This document shows positions 57,022 through 64,000 of a DNA stretch of 64,000 bases, piece by piece (positions within the stretch are counted from its first letter, which is position 1; the number at the start of each line of letters is the position of its first letter). The notes beneath the pieces are model-generated. The model was given only the letters and a program-made list of their open reading frames with translations. It did no database searches and was not told the DNA's origin. Location: positions 21,830,129 through 21,894,128 of the forward strand of contig OY986968.1 in the NCBI GenBank assembly GCA_963920575.1, read 5' to 3'. The DNA is from Narthecium ossifragum (lineage: Eukaryota > Streptophyta > Magnoliopsida > Dioscoreales > Nartheciaceae). A program made the position numbers and the translations under genes.

Positions 57022-60000
57022 AGACAATCGGTGATAATACCAGTTTAGTAAACAAATTTGCTAAAACCCCAATTTGATGTGTTTTAGAACCCCATTTGAT
57101 AGGTTTATTTGACTGGTGTAATTAAAAAAAATTAAAATGCCCCTGATAGTTTAATGTATTTATAAGAAACGGTGATGGCAGCGGAGCAACGGCGATCGGC
57201 GCAATGGATGGTCGCTGGAATTAGGATCCGGCAATCCATGGCTTGATCGACGCTGGGCAAGGAGAAGGATTCCACCGTCCCCATCCCGATCCCGACTGCC
57301 ATGACCGGGAGAGCTTCGAGAGTCGTGGTCGGCGTTGACTAGTAGCTCAACGAGGACGCCGTCGCTGCTACCAGACTCGTCAGAGAGGCGGCACCGCCTC
57401 TCTGAGTCGGAAGATGAGGACGACATTGGGGATTTGGGCGAGGCGTCAGAGTCGGAGGAGGTTTCCGGCATGACGGAGCTAGGATCGGAGCTCGGATCGA
57501 GAAGGAGATCGGTAGGGTGACGGCTAATGCTTACTCCAGAAGCTGCGGTGGCGGTAGCACCACGGAGACGCCATGGAAAGCTCCACCACCAGTCGTTCCG
57601 CGGCGAGGCTCCGCTCCGCTCAAAGCCGAAAAGAATAGGAGTGCTTGAGGAGGAAGTCTCCGCGCCGGAGAGGAGGAGGGGAGGCGGTGTCTGAGGCGAT
57701 CTTGGGTTCAAGGTCCCGGATCGGAAGCATCGGGTCGAGGAGGAGGCCATCGAAGATGGGTCGGATGCGGGCGGAGCGCATGGGGACGAAGGGGGAGTTG
57801 GGATCCTGCGATCCAGGCATTGATCGAGGTTGGGGATGGAGGAGGAAGTGGCGGGGCGACCTCCTGAGTCTTATGGAAGCTTCACGAGGTCACGAGGCGG
57901 CGGATCTCGCCGGGGAATAGAGGCGGAGGCATCGTGAGGCGATGGGGTATCCTAATCTGAGGCTGGGTAGGGATTTGGAGCTCTGAGGCGGCGGTAGTGA
58001 GTGATGGCGGCGTCGGATCCGAGAGAGGTGGAGCTCGGTAGGTTGTAGGGAGAGAGGAGACGCCGGATCTGGGCAGGGAATGACTAGGAAGGGGTCGTGG
58101 GCTTGCGGGGATGCCAGATCTGGGGTTAGATGGAGTTGAGGGCCAATGGAGTGGGGTGTTTGGGAGGTGGCGGCACCAAGTTCAGACGAGGTGGAGCTCG
58201 GCGTGGGATGTTGAAGGTAGCTTATGGCGACGGAGGTGGCGACGATGGAGCAAGAGAGAGGGGAGTCGTCCAGGAAGGTGGAGCTCCAGAGGTCTCTGCT
58301 GGAGGTGCTGGAGTCGGAGCGAGCGGTGCTGCTGGGGGAGAACGCGTGGTTGGGGATGCTTGTCAAGGCGACGGAGGAGGAGGAGGTGAGAGGGCTGGTG
58401 GCGGAGGTGGGGTGGATGAGGCATTGGCGAAGAGAGAGCTCGAGAAGAGGGAGGTGAAGGTGGAGATCAACCGGCGGAGAAGGAGAGGCTGAGCAGAGAA
58501 CCCACGTGGAGAAGCAGAAGAAGGAGAAGAACGAGACTTCTATTTTCTCCACCTTTTCCATTGGAAAGTTAATGAAAAAAGTGGAAAAAATATGGAAAAA
58601 TACGCATAAGTGAAAACAATTAAAGACGATCCATCTCGGTGAGCCGACCCAATCCGAGGTGTGCCGAGACGATGAAGTCTCGGCTCCCTCAATAAAAATT
58701 AAGAAAGATAAAAATGCTGGAAAGATAAAAATAGAATTAAAAAGATAAAATTTAGTTAAAAAGATGAAAGTAGAGTTAAAAAGATAAAAATAAAGTTAAA
58801 AAGATGAAAATACACTTAAAATGATGAAAAATAAATTTAAAAAGATGAAAATACATTTAAAAAGATGAAAATGAATTTAAAAAGATGAAAATAAATCTAA
58901 AAAGATGAAAATGCATGTAAAAATATGAAAATGAATTTTAAAAGATGAAAATACATTTAAAAGGATGAAAATGCATTTAAAAGATGAAAATGAATTAAAA
59001 AAATATGAAAATGCATTTAAAAGATGAAAATGAATTAAAAAATATGAAAATGCAGAAAAGATGAAAATGAATTTCGAAAGATGAAAATGACTTTAGAAAG
59101 ATGAAAATGAATTTAGAAATGTGAAAATGAATTTAAAAAGATGAAAATGCATTTGGAAAGATAAAATTGCATTTAAAAAGATGAAAATGAATTTGGAAAG
59201 ATGAAAATGCAGGAAAGATAAAAATGAAGAAAGATAAAAATGCAAAAAAGATAAAAGTGAAGTTAAAAAGAGAAAAATAGAGTTAAAAAGATAAAAATGG
59301 CTGATGGCTCGATCTAATTGGATCAAATCTAGCCCAATCAGAGCTGGATCACACTTATCATCAGATTAGATCAGGGCGGGGTGGAGGGCCTGGATTTGAA
59401 GAGATCAATCTGGATTATACCACATCAAATCAGATTGAATGGGATCTGATCAAGTCCTTTGAGGGTGGCTTGGTTGAACCAGCTCAGCTCAGGCCTCCTC
59501 GACGGACTCCATCTTCGACGGACGCCGCTGGATCGACGGATCTCACATAGAAGGGGGCAGACGAGGGTTGCAACGACGATAGGACTTCAGATCCGGTGGT
59601 GGATAGGGTCGGTGAGGCCGGAGATAGAGGGGTTGAGGTGGGGTGGCGTGGGGTTCTGGTGAGGGATGGAGAGCTCGGTGGAGTGGAGCCGTCGGCGGGT
59701 GCTGGAACCGGAGGGGGTGGAGGGTCTCAATGATGGCCGAGCTCGGATGGCGGTTGCTGGTGACTGGAAGGGCGACGTCGGACGAGGTTGGGCATCGTCG
59801 GCAATGAAGAGTAAACGAGGAGAAGGAGGCGGTGTCGTTGGTACGAAGCTTGGAAGGCATCGGGGGTGGCCGGGAACGAGGAGATTGGAGGGTGGAGGGG
59901 TGGTGGCTAAGGTCGAGTGGCCACGGGCACACCGAGGAATGAGTTGTCGGGATTGTAGAGGTCCGCCAGTGTTTGGGAGGAGAGAGGAGAGAGAGGAGAG

Positions 60001-60240
60001 AGAGAAGGTTGGGACAGGGGTGGTCGTCGGAGTGGGTGGGCGGCGAAGAAGGTGAGGGTAGTCTCATCGGAGGAGAGAGAAAATACTGGAATAAAAAATA
60101 AAAATAAAATAAGGGTATTATTGTCTTTTTGAAGTAATTTGGGGTTATTCACCTGAAAAAAGTGAAACTGGGGTTTTTGAAAAGGAGCATGGGGTCTTGG
60201 ACAAGAAGAGGGTCAGATTTGGGGGTTTCGTCAAATACCC
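57022..60240. mobile_element. MULE-like non-autonomous element 1, second copy
   Basis: Shares with 30604-34122 the left end (GGTGATAATACCAGTTTAGT; AAACCCC repeats), the GC-rich block, the minisatellite, the second GC-rich block and the right end (GGTCAGATTTGGGGGTTTCG). It is about 3.2 kb. The right flank runs into a further partial copy (60241-60501), so the duplication is not readable. The first GC-rich block differs from the first copy: it has a 196-codon minus frame (57160-57750) and a plus stretch, 58224-58457, reading KVELQRSLLEVLESERAVLL. That stretch is Leu/Glu-rich and coiled-coil-like, probably a captured fragment of unknown origin. Confidence 0.7.
58690..59300. repeat. minisatellite, AAAGATGAAAATG type
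   Basis: About 30 degenerate 18-20-base units of AAAAAGATGAAAATGAATTT, the same family as 31930-33095 but shorter and less regular. Confidence 0.92.
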
Positions 60241-60501
60241 ATAGATAAAAATACATTAAAGATAAAAATGAAGAAAGATAAAATTACAAGAAAGATAAAA
60301 ATGCAGTTAAAAAGATAAAAATTGAGTTAAAAAGATAAAAGTGTAGTTAAAAAGACAAAAAAAGGAAGAAAGATAAAAATGCAGCAAAGATAAAGCTGGG
60401 ATGATGGCTCGATCTAGGTGGATAAGATGTAGCCCAATCAGAGCTGGATCACACTAGGCTGGATTAGGCTTAATCTCATCAGATCAGGCCGGGGTAGTGG
60501 G
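60241..60501. mobile_element. partial third copy of the MULE-like element
   Basis: Resumes the AAAGATAAAAATG minisatellite and then GATGGCTCGATCTAGGTGGA and CAGAGCTGGATCACACTAGG, which match 33095-33180 and 59300-59380. It is cut off at 60501 by the LTR. Confidence 0.6.
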
Positions 60502-61291
60502 TGTGAAGACCCGTACCTCTATACCTGGTTCGACCGCGTAGGTCGGACTCGTGGGTTTGGTTGATTTTGTTACGCATCGGGTGTGATCGGGCGATCGCAT
60601 TGTTGTCTTTGAACCATAAGGGCAATTTGGTAAAATTACGCCTTGTCGGTCGGTTTCACACCTGAGTAGTGCACACACGGTCTTGGATTGATATCTATGA
60701 TTGATTAGACTCTTTGGTGCGCTTTCGATCGGGAAAAATTGAAAGAGACGGCTGAGATCGATTCCAACTTTCTATAAATACCCATAGCCCTTCTCTCTCT
60801 TCTTCATTCTCTCTTTCTCTCTTCTTCATTCTCTCTTTCTCTCTCCTATTGGCTACCGGATTGGATGCTCGGCTGCGGTTTTTCGAGGCGAATTCGGGAC
60901 GATCAGAGTTGGGGGGTTGGTAGAGGATTGGTCCATCTATACAAATAGGTGTTTCTACCCTAATCGGTTGATTAGGTTTGCCTTAGGAATTGGGTTCCAG
61001 TTTACTTTTGATAGTTTGGGTAAATGTATAATTTCCATATTTGAGGATTTGATATCTATGTATACATGTCACTTTAAGGATCAATTTGTATCAGTAAACT
61101 TTGTATTATATTTAGATGTGTAAATTGAATTTGTGATCATATGTATGATGTTAAAATTACAGTTTTGATCCCATATCTAATTATTCAAATTAGTTGTGAT
61201 TTTTGTTATATAAATGTGACAGAATTGATGTGAACATGTTTAGGTCTCTCACGTTCCCGTCGAAATGGGTTTTCTAGGTATGGGCGTGACA
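60502..61291 (+). mobile_element. gypsy 5' LTR, short type
   Basis: Begins TGTGAAGACCCGTACC and ends GGTATGGGCGTGACA, 790 bases, immediately followed by a tRNA-iMet primer site. A TATA box (TATAAATA) lies at 60772. The internal region stops being recognisable at about 61382; no 3' LTR is present. It lies in the third MULE copy. Confidence 0.85.
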
Positions 61292-61294
61292 GTT

Positions 61295-61306
61295 TGGTAT
61301 CAGAGC
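61295..61306 (+). other. tRNA-iMet primer-binding site
   Basis: TGGTATCAGAGC three bases after the LTR end, followed by TGGATGTACATTACATGA and a stretch matching the leader at 10660-10700 (GATTAGGCTTGCGGT). Confidence 0.9.
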
Positions 61307-61382
61307 TGGATGTACATTACATGAATATGATTAGGCTTGCGGTAAAGGTTTTGAGCGTGGGATGAGATAGTTCTAAGTATGG

Positions 61383-61570
61383 GTGTCCAACCAGGCCGGC
61401 TCGGTCCGGTCCGACTCGGGTCAGAGGCAATACCTGGTCTAGCTCTTGTAATCATCCGGACCGGGCTTGGCCAATACCGGGCCCAATAGACCTACCACCC
61501 TGTCTTGCCCAGGTATGACCCTGCCCGGCTTGAAGATCGGGCTGGGCCGAAAAATCATAGCTTGCTGTAG
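61383..61570. other. GC-rich hAT-like fragment
   Basis: TATGGGTGTCCAACCAGGCC followed by CCGG/GGGC-rich sequence resembles the start of plant hAT-type MITEs made of name-like pentamers. No matching second end is clear. Confidence 0.3.
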
Positions 61571-61624
61571 AATGAACCTAACGCTAGACCCTTCACTGTT
61601 GGAACCCATCGTCGTCGTACCCGT

Positions 61625-62030
61625 AGATGAGTTCCGCCTCCGCCTCCCCTTTCCCCAGCCACTTCCACCTCCGGCGGCCGCTGCTCACGGGGCACTGCTA
61701 TGAAATTGAGATCCTCCACCGTGCTGAACACCCCATCATCCTCCGCCTCAACGACACCATAGCCTGCCCCTCCGACGTCGCGCTGCTCCTTGAGTACGCC
61801 GATGTGGGATCCCTCGACGTCGTCCTCCTCCATCGCGGCCTATTCCCTGAGGGCGCCATCTCCTTGGTAGCCTGCCAGGTCTTCACCGGCCTCAGCTAAC
61901 TTTATGCGAACCGCATCGTCTACCACGATCTCAAGCCAGCCAATGTCCTCGCCACCGGCGCCGGCGAGATCAGGATCGCCGACTTGAGGTCCAATAAGAT
62001 CATCGTTGTCTTGAAAAGTGCATATCCTAC
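61625..62030 (+). pseudogene. MAP kinase kinase fragment 2, dead
   Basis: The plus strand reads DEFRLRLPFPQPLPPP. After a deletion of the Gly-rich loop and the ATP-binding Lys region it continues EIEILHRAEHPIILRL, LLEYADVGSL, VACQVFTGLS and a stop. It then reads ANRIVYHDLKPANVLATGAG and EIRIADLRSNK. Compared with plant group D MKKs, HRD is YHD and DFG is DLR, and the rest is absent. It derives from the same kind of parent as 44490-45122 (shared EYADVGSL and ACQV) but is an independent decayed copy. It ends exactly where an LTR begins (62039). Confidence 0.85.
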
Positions 62031-62038
62031 GTCGGTAT

Positions 62039-63180
62039 GTGAGGACCTGTACCTCAAACCCGGTCCGACCACGTTAGGTCAAGGGTATGGTTTTGTGATT
62101 TGGCTCGGTTGGCCTTGCTTTGAAATCGGTTGATCGCATCGCTGTTTTGGACCTCCAAGGGCAATTTGGTAAATTGCACCTTGGCGGTCGGTTTCACACC
62201 CGTGTAGTGCACACACCGCCTTGGATTGATGTATCTGATTGATTATATCCTTATAGGCATTCTCGATCGGAATATCGCAGCTCAATCGGGAAAGATTGAA
62301 TTGGATGGTTGTAATTGATTCCAGTTGTCAGTCCTGGGACGATTGATCGGTCCCTGGACGTTCAATCGGCCAATTGACCGACCGATCGGTCGCGACTGGG
62401 TTACTTAGTCGTGACTCTTCCTCCTTTTCTCTTTTTCTTTCCTATGTTTCCCCTATTTACCCGCGATCCCCTTTCTTCTTCCCCGCTCACGACTGTGCCG
62501 GCCCCTCCTCTCTTCCAGAGCTCCTTCGCTATCACCGCGCCCACGCCCCTGCCTAGCTCCATCCTCCTCCTCTCCTTTCCCCCCCGATACCCTGCGGCCT
62601 CTCCTTCCCTCGTCTTCTCTTCTCTTTCCGTTGTGCGTGAACGACAGACTCCCAGTGACTCCGGCGAGCGGGAGACGGCAATGGAGGACGGCGGATTAGC
62701 AAAGATTGAAGGCTGGATTAGCGTTTAAGGTAGGGTTTCTACGTTTAACTTAGGTTTTAAGTGTTATTGTGTTAATTAGCTGTTAATCTCTTGATTTCTT
62801 CTTGATAAATGATGCTTCTAGGGTTGCTTAATTACTATTTAAGTTTGGTAAGGTTTGATTTGGGTTTTATCCTGATTTTAGCAATCTTTTCCCGGTTTTC
62901 ATCGAATTTCTGTTCTTTGATGAACAGTCGAGCTCAAGCTCGATTTCTGAGCTGTGTGAGCATGATCTCGAGTAACTTTCAAGATGAAAGTTATAGATCA
63001 TCGAATCTTCTTTCAATTCCACCTAGTTTCGTAATTTTTAGGGTTTGCTACAATTTGTGGTGGTTTTCCTTCTAATCTGCGATGAGGCAGTGATTAGTAA
63101 GTAATTAGTGTTTTGATTAGTGATTTACGGGAGTTTTAATCATGTAATTAATTCAATTCTTGGTCGGCATATTCCTAGCA
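62039..63180 (+). mobile_element. gypsy LTR, 5' part only
   Basis: Starts TGTGAGGACCTGTACC, then follows the LTR landmarks (GGTCCGACCACGTTAGGTC; CAATTTGGTAAATTG; GTTTCACACCCG) seen at 17236, 60502 and, reversed, 42889. It has a GACCGACCGATCGGTCG palindrome at 62375. The usual end is not found; the right limit is approximate. The frame 62411-62728 is in its transcribed leader and has no domain. Confidence 0.6.
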
Positions 63181-63935
63181 TGCAAATCTACACCTGCCCA
63201 AGTTTAATTTGGAATCTGACATCTTTTGGACATCAAAATTGTGAAGATTTCATTACCTCTAATTATAGTTACTGTAGCATATCCGAAAATGCATGATCAA
63301 AGTTGATTAGAAACTACGCTCGAGCTGATCGCACCTTCAGCGGTGTGAAAGAGCAGTTTTCACAAAACTAAATTTACCTCAGAAAATAAAGCCATCGATC
63401 AATTCGTAAAAATAAAAAACAAAGCAAGTCTGATCATTTAATGATTTGCTATGAAGACTTTTATAAGCGACGTTCTATTAATTTGGACACAAACACTTCT
63501 TAACTTCATCCACTTGATATGATTTGAAAGTCATACGGCCAGCCGGCCAGGCCTATAAACGAATTGAGCTATTGGTGAGTAGCTCGAGCTTGAGCTTGAC
63601 TAAGCTCGAATTCGAGCCAAATTCACGTCACAAGTACGGCTGGGTTTTTATCGAGCTCAAGCTCGAACATCTTTCGGCTCGGCTCCATTAGGCTCGAAAG
63701 CTTGATTAAGTTTTCTAAATAATAAAATTTCTTAATTATATATAAATATAGTGGCTCAGCTCGATTAGGTTCGAAAGCTCGACTTTAAGGCTCACAAGTC
63801 GAGCTCGAGCCCAGCTTTCTCTATTGTGAGCCGAGCTCGAGCAAGCCAAACCCCGGCCCGGCTCGACTTGATTACAGCCCTTACATACGCCCATACCCAA
63901 GTGAAGATCTGGTGCGCTCTTTATTTATTTATTTC
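63181..63935. other. no gene; GAGCTCGA-rich MITE-like stretch at about 63550-63880
   Basis: 63550-63880 is dense in CTCGAGCTT/GAGCTCGAGC motifs, with ends AGGCCTATAAACGA..TTGAGC and, reversed, GGGCTGTAATCAAGTCGAGC. This suggests a hAT-type MITE; no duplication was found. Confidence 0.4.
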
Positions 63936-64000
63936 GTAATTTTTGAACATCTAATCCAACTAGCTGATTGGTTTCAAGTTTGATACGCGAGAGCTGGATT
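63936..64000 (-). other. 3' flank of a further ECI copy beyond the window
   Basis: TTGGTTTCAAGTTTGATACG followed by CGAGAG matches the conserved sequence just after the stop codons of copies 2 (26092-26125) and 3 (50155-50190). The coding part, if present, lies beyond base 64000 on the minus strand. Confidence 0.55.

Noticed and set aside
57160..57750. 196-residue Ser-rich minus frame
   Set aside because: Inside a MULE-like element, low complexity, no recognisable domain; kept only as possible captured sequence.

Overview
The window is nuclear DNA from a flowering plant, most likely a monocot. Compact, very GC-rich, intronless genes lie in AT-rich spacers, and about three quarters of the sequence is nested transposable elements: Ty3/gypsy LTRs with the plant tRNA-iMet primer site, a Helitron, MULE-like, hAT-like and PIF/Harbinger-like elements. 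I cannot name the species. No rRNA, tRNA or CRISPR was found.

The only intact genes I can support are four paralogues of peroxisomal delta3,delta2-enoyl-CoA isomerase (ECI, crotonase fold). All are on the minus strand: 22568-23326, 26126-26839, 50186-50941 and 56208-56951. Each starts MCTLE, keeps a crotonase FFSNG loop and the Glu expected to be catalytic, and ends in the peroxisomal signal SRL. A broken fifth copy lies at 24611-24825. The last ~35 bases of the window match the 3' flank of these genes, so another copy probably starts just beyond the right edge. The cluster has been stretched by transposons, with a 23 kb gap between the second and third intact genes.

Layout. 1-1766: minus-strand gypsy LTR and primer site. 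1819-4855: minus-strand Helitron carrying exons of an AUX1/LAX auxin-influx carrier. 5610-7923: gypsy LTR fragment with a solo LTR nested in it. 7924-19985: DNA element with long inverted arms, split by a 9.4 kb gypsy element (10461-19908), itself split by an inverted solo LTR (12916-15332). 20255-20659: MITE. 22568-26839: ECI genes and pseudogene. 27400-29612: LTR-like repeat holding a Harbinger-type MITE. 30604-34122 and 34351-36776: MULE-like elements with minisatellites. 38012-43282: solo LTR holding another LTR unit. 44121-45381: Pack-MULE-like element with a MAP kinase kinase fragment. 45382-47331: three MITEs. 47389-48654: MULE-like. 48696-49954: hAT deletion derivative. 50186-56951: ECI genes 3 and 4. 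57022-60240: second copy of the first MULE family. 60502-63180: gypsy LTR pieces around a second MKK pseudogene.

Many insertions are dated relative to each other by target-site duplications, and several by an empty homologous site elsewhere in the window. The most unusual pattern is that several different LTR families each carry a cluster of short palindromes built on a GATCGATC-type or TCGA core, in different family-specific versions.
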